This document shows, piece by piece, positions 1-7,845 of a stretch of 33,659 nt of DNA. Within the stretch, counting starts at the first letter, position 1, and each line of letters starts with the position of its first letter. The notes under the pieces are model-generated. The model had not been told where the DNA came from and ran no database searches. It saw nothing but the letters and a program-made list of their open reading frames with translations. The translations under genes and the position numbers were made by a program. The stretch is from contig NZ_JAIPPU010000026.1 in the NCBI RefSeq assembly GCF_026646375.1, positions 1-33,659 on the forward strand, written 5' to 3'. Origin of the DNA: Acetobacterium wieringae (GTDB lineage Bacteria > Bacillota > Clostridia > Eubacteriales > Eubacteriaceae).

Positions 1-26
1 ATTATTATAACTTATTTTTAGGTTTC

Positions 27-54
27 TGTGTCCAACCTCTTGTGTACATCATAA
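27..54 (+). repeat. Possible terminal inverted repeat, left
   Basis: TGTGTC, nine bases, then GTGTACAT, one base and ATA. The same pattern with the same nine-base spacing occurs in inverted orientation at 33605-33631. Seventeen of the first 27 positions agree, and nearly all the differences are inside the nine-base spacer. This could be a transposon end lying outside the palindromic repeat. The similarity is short and could be chance. Confidence 0.35.
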
Positions 55-62
55 TTCAACAA

Positions 63-140
63 TGTCTAAGGATGCAAAAAATAATACAATTTAGCGTTTA
101 TTGAATTACGCTAAATTGTATCATTACGCTAAAATGTATG
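63..140 (+). repeat. Left copy of a 78-bp palindrome-containing repeat
   Basis: This 78-base segment matches 33207-33284 in the same orientation at 66 of 78 positions (hand count, no gaps). It holds an interrupted dyad with arms at 84-97 and 108-121, and a third half-site at 126-137 in the same orientation as the second arm. The half-site reads roughly ACGCTAAAWTGTA. Three spaced half-sites in the same arrangement in both copies look like a protein-binding array, as at ends of transposons that use several transposase sites. There is no U-tract, so it does not look like a terminator. The function is inferred. Confidence 0.8.
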
Positions 141-181
141 CTATATCAAACCAATCAACAAGGTTAAATAATTCTTCTAAA

Positions 182-1972
182 TCATCCAGTCATATATTCA
201 ATAACTGAATTTTTTACTTGAACTATTCTTACATCTTGTATATAGTTCATCCTAATTTCGTCAATTTCCGCATCATAAATCTCACCTATATTTGAAAATT
301 TCTTCTTTAATCTCTCTTTTATGGCCACACTTAATCTTAAGCTATCTATATCATGAGATCTTAAAACATTATATAAAGATTCAACATCTTCATCTTCTTG
401 TTTCATCTTACTACCACACTTAGGGCAAAAATTATATTCCTCATTTGTTGAAAAATCACATTTCTCATTTGAACAATTACACTCTTTTTCAAGTGCAACT
501 CTTTTTTGTAGGTCTGATATCTCAGGAGTCGTTGAATAATATGCCTGATTATTCTCAATTGCAATTGAAACTTGATCCATTTCTTCAACGCCAATAATGA
601 TTCTATTTGAAAAAAGGATGCTTGGGTTAAGACTTATTAAAAATCCATAATTATTGTGACCAATACTCTTTTTGCTATAATCAATCGTTATTATATTGTG
701 ATATGCTAATATATCAAAAATTTGCGGTATAGAATCATAAGCGTTTGTCTCGATAAAGAACCCAATGGATAATTTTTTTGACTGTTTCCTTCTATTTTCA
801 TTCCACTTTCTAAGATTTGTTATAATTACTTGCTTAACAAAAATCTCAGACTCTCTGATATATGACTCATATTTTTTCAATCTGCTTTGTAAGGATGTAA
901 AATCTTTCCACTTATTTTCAAACACTTGTCTAATTGCTTTTATAACATCTTGATATATAATATTGCTCTTTGTAAATACTTTCGAATTGTCTAACTCATC
1001 AATAATATGAAATGCAAATCTAGGATTTCCGTTACTACAAATGCATATTGTTTGTATCACTTCATCATTTTTACATAATTTCGACCAATATGAGTTGTCA
1101 AAGGCCACAATCCGTTTTTGTAGAATACTCTTGATATAGTTAATATCATTTATGTCTTTAGCATTCCAATCAATTCGTAACTCTTTAGCATCTTGCCCTT
1201 TCTCAAAGTATCTTCCGTAATTTGTAATGCCTGGATAAACAGCAGCTTTGCAGGCAATATTCGGATTACGGAGACTTTTAAAAAGCGTAAAAAACTTTTC
1301 TTGTTGATCATGAGAAAAAACATGTGCCGCTTCATCAAAGAGTAGAACAATTCTTTCTAACTCAAAATCTTCTTTTAATTGTAATAAAAACTCTTTGAAA
1401 CTAACTGGATTGTCCAATATTTCAGCTAGCTTCACTGATGGCGACTGTTCATTCAGTTTTGCACTATCCTCAATATCACCACGTTCCAAAACTTTTATAT
1501 ATTCGTCAAGAAGATTTACGTAGTTTCTAAAAGAATCTTCCATTTTATGATTTGTAGGTTTATTAAATATATTCGCTAGTCTGCTACTTAGCTGATCTGC
1601 ACAAGTTGGCCTTAAACTTATACATTTTTTTAAAACTTCTTGTAAAATCTTACCCATTGTCCATTGTAAAAATGGGTCAATTGAGCCATCAACTATTTTT
1701 ATTCGTGCAATCCTTAACGATTCTTCAAAATTTACCCAAACAGCTAATATACTATCCTTGCCGAAATTTTCTGAAGCATTTATTTCAGCACTTCGCATAA
1801 GCATTGTTTTGCCAATTCCACGTGATCCTTCTAAGATATATTGTTCGGAATCTAAAAGTCTTTCAATATGAGAATGTTGCGTTCCAATAAAATAATCTTG
1901 AATTGAAGTGTCATTTAAACTTTCTGTTCTATCTACAATATAGTTTCCTAATGAATTAGAATTATTTGCCAT
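182..1972 (-). CDS. AAA/Orc-Cdc6-like P-loop ATPase with C-terminal zinc ribbon
   Basis: A 596-residue P-loop ATPase. Walker A GSRGIGKT is at residues 49-56, Walker B (IVLLFDEA) at 208-215, and a GNPR motif near 315-318 sits where a sensor-2 arginine would be in Orc1/Cdc6-like AAA proteins. The segment after the ATPase module looks helical. A zinc ribbon follows, with cysteines at 498, 500, 505, 516 and 519 and a CPKCG knuckle. No membrane segment is visible. An AAGGTGG ribosome site precedes the ATG. The start overlaps the stop of the upstream unknown gene by 11 bases, so the two are probably translated together. ATPases of this type occur in many defence systems as sensors or switches for an effector. 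That role here is inferred, and no nuclease motif was seen in the protein. Confidence 0.75.
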   Translation of the reverse strand: MANNSNSLGNYIVDRTESLNDTSIQDYFIGTQHSHIERLLDSEQYILEGSRGIGKTMLMRSAEINASENFGKDSILAVWVNFEESLRIARIKIVDGSIDPFLQWTMGKILQEVLKKCISLRPTCADQLSSRLANIFNKPTNHKMEDSFRNYVNLLDEYIKVLERGDIEDSAKLNEQSPSVKLAEILDNPVSFKEFLLQLKEDFELERIVLLFDEAAHVFSHDQQEKFFTLFKSLRNPNIACKAAVYPGITNYGRYFEKGQDAKELRIDWNAKDINDINYIKSILQKRIVAFDNSYWSKLCKNDEVIQTICICSNGNPRFAFHIIDELDNSKVFTKSNIIYQDVIKAIRQVFENKWKDFTSLQSRLKKYESYIRESEIFVKQVIITNLRKWNENRRKQSKKLSIGFFIETNAYDSIPQIFDILAYHNIITIDYSKKSIGHNNYGFLISLNPSILFSNRIIIGVEEMDQVSIAIENNQAYYSTTPEISDLQKRVALEKECNCSNEKCDFSTNEEYNFCPKCGSKMKQEDEDVESLYNVLRSHDIDSLRLSVAIKERLKKKFSNIGEIYDAEIDEIRMNYIQDVRIVQVKNSVIEYMTG

Positions 1973-2657
1973 TAAACTTAACCACCTTTGTAAATTCAGC
2001 TAATTCCAGTAGTGTTATATTATCACGTACGTTAAATCTCAATACATACATAAGTGCTATGATACTCATTGTCTCTATAAACATTTTTTCAAATTTTTTA
2101 AACGATATTTCATTATATTCAATATTAAGCGCTTCAGAATTTAAAAGCTTTTTATATCTGCCATGAACAACATCACATTGATTTTTATAAATTAAAACTA
2201 ATTTTTCAGATACTGCATTCTTTTGTTTTTCAATTTCTCCAATATCGTCAGCAAAATACTGAATATAGTTTGTTTTAAAGAATTGATAATCATTTACTAA
2301 TGAAGTAACATACTTGTCAGCAATTGAATCATGTTCTAAAAACATGAAATATTCAATTCTATGATCATAATAATAAAAAGAACTGCAAGCCATTTCTAAA
2401 ATACTGCGCAGGGATATCATAGCCAATCTATAAAACCCTGAAATTCCCGTGTGGATCACTCCAATAATATCAGCAACAATATCATTCCACAGTTTTATGA
2501 GTTCTCTATCCTCCGAATCAATAGATTGGTGTATGTCGAGAAATACATTTAAATATTCAAGTATCTTCGTGAAATTATTATTATCTAAAGTTGCTTTTTG
2601 AATACTTATTACATTATCAATTATATCTGTCTGGATTTGTTGCTTTTGAAATGACAC
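1962..2657 (-). CDS. Unrecognised helical protein, possibly HEPN-like
   Basis: I do not recognise the family. About 231 residues, predicted mostly helical, with no signal peptide. The stretch RLAMISLRSILEMACSSFYY resembles the first helices of HEPN/DUF5677-type proteins. A later CDVVHGR contains an H-x-R, reminiscent of but not identical to the R-x4-6-H RNase motif of HEPN toxins. An in-frame ATG at 2669 gives 235 residues, but the strong Shine-Dalgarno GGAGGT lies inside its first codons, so the GTG at 2657 is the better start. The stop overlaps the ATPase start by 11 bases. A coupled pair of a HEPN-like protein and a zinc-ribbon ATPase would fit an effector-sensor arrangement, but this is a weak inference from fold impression. 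Confidence 0.6.
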   Translation of the reverse strand: MSFQKQQIQTDIIDNVISIQKATLDNNNFTKILEYLNVFLDIHQSIDSEDRELIKLWNDIVADIIGVIHTGISGFYRLAMISLRSILEMACSSFYYYDHRIEYFMFLEHDSIADKYVTSLVNDYQFFKTNYIQYFADDIGEIEKQKNAVSEKLVLIYKNQCDVVHGRYKKLLNSEALNIEYNEISFKKFEKMFIETMSIIALMYVLRFNVRDNITLLELAEFTKVVKFNGK

Positions 2658-2804
2658 TTTTACCTCCATATTAAAACAGCATTGTATATTTATTATAGTA
2701 TAACAGATTTTCTACTTTTGATTGTACTTTCATATTATTTGTATTTTTTATTTTACTGCTTACAATTTCACATGAAAAGAATTGTACACTGGCTTATCAC
2801 AATA

Positions 2805-3356
2805 TCAAATCGTCGAAATAATAAGCTCTTTAACAGCATCAATGTATATCTCTTTATTCTTTCTTTTGTATATGCTTATATAAGATGGATGATGAATTGG
2901 TAAAAAGCTGTAATCGCCATGCCTATAAAGCTTATATTCATAGTCATTGAATTTATCAAATGTTACTTTTAAACTTTTTTCAACTGATTGGATTACATTA
3001 TTGCCTAATAAAATAATAATTTTGGGATTCAGGAGCTCGATTTCTCTCTTAAGGTTTACAATGCAAAGATCCATTTCTTTTTTAGTCGGGTATCTTAGTT
3101 TGCCATTATTGCTTAATGGTAGACACTTAACTACATTAGTTTTGTAGAACTTACACCCACATACCTCTGCTTCCATTTCACTAATAAGTTTTCCAGATCT
3201 AGTAGATGTTGATAAAGGGATTTCATCCATGATGTTATCAACTTTTTTAGCAGAAAGGCCGACCCACATAACATCGCACTCCTCAACTTTATCTAATAAC
3301 GGTCTTTGATTATTACACATGTTACACTTTTGGCAATTCATTATTTCCTTAATCAT
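2805..3356 (-). CDS. Uracil-DNA glycosylase superfamily protein (family 4-like, altered motif A)
   Basis: A 183-residue member of the UDG superfamily. Cysteines at 8 and 11 (CxxC), 78 (TNVVKC) and 98 (MDLC) match the four [4Fe-4S] ligands of family 4 enzymes. IILLGN at 115-120 and HHPSY at 155-159 correspond to the core strand and active-site motif B. Where family 4 normally has GEAPG (motif A, with the catalytic acidic residue) this protein has GLSAK at 33-37, so ordinary uracil excision is doubtful. It may recognise or release another base, act on nucleotides, or only bind. An AGGAGG site precedes the ATG, which overlaps the radical SAM stop by 8 bases. It is the last gene of the coupled trio. 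The superfamily call is firm; the activity is not. Confidence 0.8.
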   Translation of the reverse strand: MIKEIMNCQKCNMCNNQRPLLDKVEECDVMWVGLSAKKVDNIMDEIPLSTSTRSGKLISEMEAEVCGCKFYKTNVVKCLPLSNNGKLRYPTKKEMDLCIVNLKREIELLNPKIIILLGNNVIQSVEKSLKVTFDKFNDYEYKLYRHGDYSFLPIHHPSYISIYKRKNKEIYIDAVKELIISTI

Positions 3357-4683
3357 ATTGTCCTCCTAGCTTACTAGTTTTATAAATAAATTCATATAAT
3401 ACATTATCATCACATTCACTATAGTTTTTAGTTTGGATATTAAAATTGCCTCTATCAAGCAACGTAGAAAGCCTCTGGTTTTCTTGATAGTTCAATTCAA
3501 ATTGAGGTTCAACAAATTTATTAAATAATGCTGTTCCGTGATAGGGTCTAAACTGAAAAACACTTGTCCTAAAATTTCCATCCAAATTTAATGAATTTCT
3601 GTATATAGAAGTAGCAACTTCAAGGCTCATTTCCATATCACACTGAGATTCTAATGGAAAGCCAAAGATAAAATATCCTTTGATATCAATTCCACATTTT
3701 AAAATTTTCTCTGAAGTATACTTTATCTCATCTATAGTTCCTAATTTATTAATCATTTTCCTGATTTTATCAGAGCCTGATTCAATTCCTATAAATAATT
3801 CAATGCAGCCACTCTTTTTCATTTGAATGAGTAACTCTTCTGAGGCATTCTCAAATGTCTTTATATGTGCCATAGCTCTCCATGATAAATTAAACATGCT
3901 GAATATTTCCGTAGCATCTCGTATCGAATTGGGACTTCTTAAAAACAAGTCATCTAATACTCTTATACATTGAACTGTTGGGTCTTCTGTAATTAGATCG
4001 CTGATTTCATTAGCTATTACAGCCTTTTCTTTTAATCTGATTTTGCTTTTTTCATTCAGACTTTTTGCCGCTCCACAAAAAGCACAATTATAAATGCAAC
4101 CTCGTGATGTTATTATTGATTTTTCTTTCAAACCATAATAGTTTACCACAAAATATTCGTTAAGTAATTCTCTATTTAAAGGTAAAATATTAATATTTGA
4201 TGGGAAATATTTTGATGCATTATCTACCTGGTATACTATACGAGTCTCACTTTGAAACAAAGGATCCTCAGAAACTATATCTTCAATGACATCACAAATG
4301 ATCAAATCACCTTCCCCAATTATCACAATTAAATCATTATCAGTATGCCATTTAATTATATCTTTATAAATAAATTTCGAACACTGTCCACCAACAATTA
4401 ATTTTGCATTTAATTTATATGATTCCAAAATATTTTTAACAACTGGAATATTAACTGAGAAAATGTTAATACAAATGATATCAGGCTTAATATTATAAAG
4501 CTCTTGAATCACTTGAGAAACATTAAGACCTAATTGTATTGAATCAAGAATTATTACATCCCAATTTTTTTGTTGAATTTTTGTCGCCAAATAACCGAGT
4601 CCAAACGGTGGTAAATACTCATTACCCGCTACCTCTGACTCTAAACGGTTATAAATTGGCGAATTAATCAATACTACTTTCAT
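3349..4683 (-). CDS. Cobalamin-binding radical SAM protein
   Basis: A 444-residue class B-type radical SAM protein. An N-terminal Rossmann-like cobalamin-binding domain (about 1-140) carries PPFGLGYLA at 25-33, GGQ near 98-100 and GEGD near 123-126. The radical SAM core follows, with the cluster motif CIYNCAFC (C196, C200, C203), and SGSDKIRK and FIFGFPLES segments typical of the family. Such enzymes use SAM and often B12 to methylate or rearrange unreactive carbons. The substrate cannot be read from sequence. The ATG at 4683 is chosen over one 15 bases upstream because GGGAG sits 7 bases before it and it forms an ATGA overlap with the kinase stop. Coupling to a nucleotide kinase and a UDG-like protein suggests a nucleotide or base substrate (inference). 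Confidence 0.85.
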   Translation of the reverse strand: MKVVLINSPIYNRLESEVAGNEYLPPFGLGYLATKIQQKNWDVIILDSIQLGLNVSQVIQELYNIKPDIICINIFSVNIPVVKNILESYKLNAKLIVGGQCSKFIYKDIIKWHTDNDLIVIIGEGDLIICDVIEDIVSEDPLFQSETRIVYQVDNASKYFPSNINILPLNRELLNEYFVVNYYGLKEKSIITSRGCIYNCAFCGAAKSLNEKSKIRLKEKAVIANEISDLITEDPTVQCIRVLDDLFLRSPNSIRDATEIFSMFNLSWRAMAHIKTFENASEELLIQMKKSGCIELFIGIESGSDKIRKMINKLGTIDEIKYTSEKILKCGIDIKGYFIFGFPLESQCDMEMSLEVATSIYRNSLNLDGNFRTSVFQFRPYHGTALFNKFVEPQFELNYQENQRLSTLLDRGNFNIQTKNYSECDDNVLYEFIYKTSKLGGQYD

Positions 4684-5291
4684 TTTGTACTCTCCCAATC
4701 ATTCAACGAATACGTCTTTAAGATGATATCCCCTAGCTTCTCTATAATCTTTGCTATGGGCTCTTCTGTATTTATATATTCTATTTTGTAACCGAGTTCC
4801 TCTAAATAATTACCCGCTTTAAATGATAATTCGATTTCCCTTTTACTACTAAAATCTCTTTCGAATCTAGTCAAAGTTGGTCTATCAGATAGCCTTTCAT
4901 TGATTGTTTTTTCGTCCGCATAGACAATTACTGATAAATCTGGCTTTAAAATCCCAGTATTTATCTTCATGACTTCATTCATACTCAAACCATCTAAAAC
5001 CTGTAATATTAAAGAAGAAGCGATATATCTGTCACATAAAATAATGCCTCCCTTTTTAATGTATGGTAAAATCTCTGTTTTTATATGATTATGCCTATCT
5101 GCAGCAACCAAATTAGCTAGTATATATGATGAATAATTTTCTTCAGATTCTCGTATGAACTTTCCAATTTCAGTCTCTGATGGCTCTTTTGTGATATAGA
5201 TCTCCTTTTTTTTAGAGACCAAATATTTGGCAAGTTCATTAATGATTGTTGATTTACCAGATCCATTTGGTCCGTCAAAAGTGACAAACAT
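4680..5291 (-). CDS. Thymidylate kinase-like deoxynucleotide kinase
   Basis: A 203-residue P-loop kinase of the Tmk type: FDGPNGSGKST at the N-terminus, TKEPSETEIG in place of the usual TREPGGT, DRYIASSL (the DRY motif), and a lid-like segment with several Arg residues (SDRPTLTRFERDF). Tmk converts dTMP to dTDP. Since tmk is normally a single housekeeping gene, this island copy is likely specialised, perhaps for an altered pyrimidine nucleotide. The ATG at 5291 has a strong AAGGGGGG site. The frame stays open to 5339, but the extra 16 residues are unlike the family. It is first in the trio, with an ATGA overlap to the radical SAM gene. Confidence 0.8.
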   Translation of the reverse strand: MFVTFDGPNGSGKSTIINELAKYLVSKKKEIYITKEPSETEIGKFIRESEENYSSYILANLVAADRHNHIKTEILPYIKKGGIILCDRYIASSLILQVLDGLSMNEVMKINTGILKPDLSVIVYADEKTINERLSDRPTLTRFERDFSSKREIELSFKAGNYLEELGYKIEYINTEEPIAKIIEKLGDIILKTYSLNDWESTK

Positions 5292-5444
5292 ACTATTCCC
5301 CCCTTCAATAAAACATCTTCGACATTTTTTTATACTCATTCTAATTAAACAAAATTGTTATACCTATAAATTCTTTGATTTTCATTTGAAGTTTTCCTTT
5401 TTAATATCCCATATCTTGATTAAAAAATCGGTATTCTATTAACA

Positions 5445-5472
5445 TCTATACCTTACATTAAAACTTGAACAA
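5445..5472 (-). promoter_or_regulatory. Possible sigma-A promoter before the kinase trio
   Basis: On the minus strand, TTGTTC (5467-5472), a 16-base spacer and TATAGA (5445-5450) lie about 150 bases before the kinase start. The match is fair, but the region is very AT-rich, so chance is likely. No clear terminator separates the trio from the NucS-like gene upstream. Confidence 0.3.
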
Positions 5473-5491
5473 AATTTACTGCTTGGCTAAA

Positions 5492-6469
5492 CTAATTAAT
5501 CTGCTGACCTTCTGAATTCCAGTTGCCATCCTTATTTTTTTCATATAATCTATAAGTTGTTCCTTGGATTTGAAAATAGTAATCCATTTGCCCACTCTTA
5601 TAGTATTTCCTCGAATTATGGTTAACACAATCTGAATACAATTGACATCTAATTGAACTTTTATTAAAGTCCGGATACTTTATAATTATTGAGTCAATAA
5701 CTTCTTTCATAGTGAATTGACCATCACTACTTTTTGAAAGAATTGTATCAACTGCATTCTTAACTACGGTCTTAATAGGTTCGTCACCATTCCAACGTAC
5801 GCTGTTGCTTGAGCTATTTTTAGTTGATTTTACCATTGAAGATTTAGCTTCTTCGATTTCTGTGCTTACGTAATACTCGCCTGATTCATTGCTAAAGACA
5901 TCATACTTTAAGAAACTCATATCAATACCAAATTTATTTAGATAAAATATAATATCTTTGATTGTATTTGATATTTCTTCAGCAACAATAAATAATCGCA
6001 GCCGATTATTGAACGTAATTGAAATGCTTTCATCGACATCAGGATAAAATATTTTCTGGTGAATCTCTGATAATTCCATTCCTAAATATTCATTCTTTCT
6101 CTCGAAGTATTTCATTGTTATAATGTTTAATTGTTCATACGTCAGTTGCTCTGCCCACGCTGCATACTCCAAAATCTGTGCAATTACTTCTCTTGGCGCT
6201 TTTCCTTTCTTCAGTTCTACAATTACCACATTTCCTTCAGCATCAATACCTATTAAATCCGGATACTTATATCGATCTTCATACACAGCAGTTACTTGTC
6301 TGCCAATCCAAATTATATTGAGATCCTCTTCATTATCTAAAAGGATATGCGGACTATTTTCTAACCAATTTTCAAAATCTCTCTCATAATCAATATCTTG
6401 TCGATCTGCCTTTTCTAATACGCCATCAGACAAATCATCTTTTTCATAGTTAAGCCTGTAAAGTGCCAT
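5492..6469 (-). CDS. NucS-like (DUF91-type) PD-(D/E)XK endonuclease with C-terminal winged-helix-like domain
   Basis: A 325-residue protein. Residues 28-110 match the nuclease domain of NucS/EndoMS-like proteins: FENWLENSPHIL, PDLIGID (D71), VVIVELKKGKA (E85, K87) and QILEYAAWA (Q98). These are the expected PD-(D/E)XK residues. The C-terminal part (about 225-315) looks like a small helical/winged-helix domain found in restriction-associated proteins. Canonical NucS acts on mismatches in actinobacteria and archaea. Here the domain is in a different architecture beside two unknown genes, so a restriction or defence role is more likely. AAGGAG precedes the ATG. It lies 50 bases after the preceding gene in an apparent three-gene operon. 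Confidence 0.8.
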   Translation of the reverse strand: MALYRLNYEKDDLSDGVLEKADRQDIDYERDFENWLENSPHILLDNEEDLNIIWIGRQVTAVYEDRYKYPDLIGIDAEGNVVIVELKKGKAPREVIAQILEYAAWAEQLTYEQLNIITMKYFERKNEYLGMELSEIHQKIFYPDVDESISITFNNRLRLFIVAEEISNTIKDIIFYLNKFGIDMSFLKYDVFSNESGEYYVSTEIEEAKSSMVKSTKNSSSNSVRWNGDEPIKTVVKNAVDTILSKSSDGQFTMKEVIDSIIIKYPDFNKSSIRCQLYSDCVNHNSRKYYKSGQMDYYFQIQGTTYRLYEKNKDGNWNSEGQQIN

Positions 6470-6519
6470 GTTTACTCCTTTTTACTCTAATTGAAGTGGT
6501 CAAGTAGTTTTCTGATATT

Positions 6520-7845
6520 CTATTTTTTAATTGCATTCATTTCGTGAATGATATGACTCAATGGATTTAATTTATCAGCAGTCACTCTTACTAACTGAAT
6601 ATATTTTTCTATTAATTGAATAGTCTCACTATCTTCAATCATTTCCAACTGAATTTCAAGATCATCAGCATATTTAAGCAGCTTCTCATGTTTAAACCAA
6701 TTATCTGCATGTTCTTCAATGCTCTTAACTAAAGCTTCTTTTCTCGCCTGTCTTATTTTTTCTTGCTTCGCAAGGTTCTTGGCTTTTTCTTCATCTTGTA
6801 GTTCTTTTTGTAGCTGATCATACTTTACTGATTCTTTCTTACGATCTAGTTGGTAAAGAATTTCATTGTTGCAGCATTCTTCATAAACCTCAAGAATGAT
6901 AGTCGAAATCTGTTTTTCTAAAGGATTTTCTTCAGAATCCATGTATGAAAAAAACCGCTCCCGATTTTTTTGTGTATTATATCCATATTCTGTGCCAAAT
7001 AATTTCAAATCAAATGTAAGATTGCCATCGAATACCGCTTCATATGATGGCCTCAAATCATGAATTTCTGTTTGGTCGATCAAGTGTCGACGCTTTATTT
7101 TACCCTCACGCATATCAAAAGTAACTTTAGTTTTTAAAAGAGTTAAGCTAATGTTATCTTCTCTAACCGATTGATCTACTGTGAAATTTGCTTTTAGAAT
7201 TCGAAATGATTTTATTATCGTATCAATGATTCTATACGAACGACTTTGCAGCTTGTTGGAAACTTCAATCGGCAGCACCGGTTCATTGTTTCGATTTTTT
7301 ATTTTCATATTTGATTTCTGGATCATGGTATAATCATCTCGAAAGGGATATTCTTTATCCCGCATATCACGATATTCAAGTTCTAATTTGTGTTTAGAGA
7401 TTAGATCATCATAGGTATTGATCCTGCCTGGAACAACTATCTTTTTACACCAATCAGAAAAAATTTCGAGTGAACCTGGGGTAAATAAATCAAATCCATG
7501 CATCATTTCTAACTCTTCAATTGACAAAACCTCTAGATCTAAAAGTTCAATCGATATTTTTTTGTCCTTTAAGTGAATTTCACCTGCATCATCAGTATTA
7601 TTCTGACCATTTCTCAAAATTATTTCAACATAGGGTGGAAGTGGTGGTCTTTCAGAAACAGGTTTTCCCGCTTTAACCTTTGCCCAGTAACCACTTGGAG
7701 GCAATGGAATGTTTAATGCCTTGCATCTTTTTCTTAAACCACTATCGGACATATCATATTTCTTTGCAACGGCTGTCATTGGCTCAGTCCAAACCTCCTC
7801 ATACAGCGTTGTTCGCAGCTTCTTTATTTCCAGAGTTTCATTCAT
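6520..7845 (-). CDS. Unrecognised protein with N-terminal HTH-like domain and C-terminal coiled coil
   Basis: A 441-residue protein. The first 60 residues form a helix-turn-helix-like domain (LRTTLYEEVWTEPMTAVAKK, then SDSGLRKRCKALNIPLPPSG and YWAKVKAGK). This pattern recurs in conserved hypothetical proteins of defence and mobile regions. The middle is unrecognised. A charged, Lys/Glu-rich coiled coil lies around 335-390. The ATG at 7845 is preferred over 7878 because GGAGGAAATA lies just before it. It overlaps the upstream stop by 8 bases, so the two genes are coupled. It may be the DNA-binding subunit of a complex with the 556-residue protein and the NucS-like nuclease (inference). Confidence 0.7.
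   Translation of the reverse strand: MNETLEIKKLRTTLYEEVWTEPMTAVAKKYDMSDSGLRKRCKALNIPLPPSGYWAKVKAGKPVSERPPLPPYVEIILRNGQNNTDDAGEIHLKDKKISIELLDLEVLSIEELEMMHGFDLFTPGSLEIFSDWCKKIVVPGRINTYDDLISKHKLELEYRDMRDKEYPFRDDYTMIQKSNMKIKNRNNEPVLPIEVSNKLQSRSYRIIDTIIKSFRILKANFTVDQSVREDNISLTLLKTKVTFDMREGKIKRRHLIDQTEIHDLRPSYEAVFDGNLTFDLKLFGTEYGYNTQKNRERFFSYMDSEENPLEKQISTIILEVYEECCNNEILYQLDRKKESVKYDQLQKELQDEEKAKNLAKQEKIRQARKEALVKSIEEHADNWFKHEKLLKYADDLEIQLEMIEDSETIQLIEKYIQLVRVTADKLNPLSHIIHEMNAIKK

Noticed and set aside
3349..4683. Radical SAM protein as a prokaryotic viperin
   Set aside because: It has an N-terminal cobalamin-binding domain, which viperins lack, and its overall architecture differs.
4680..5291. 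The kinase as the housekeeping thymidylate kinase
   Set aside because: It lies in a defence island, coupled to radical SAM and UDG-like genes, and its TREPGGT motif is altered, so a specialised copy is more likely.
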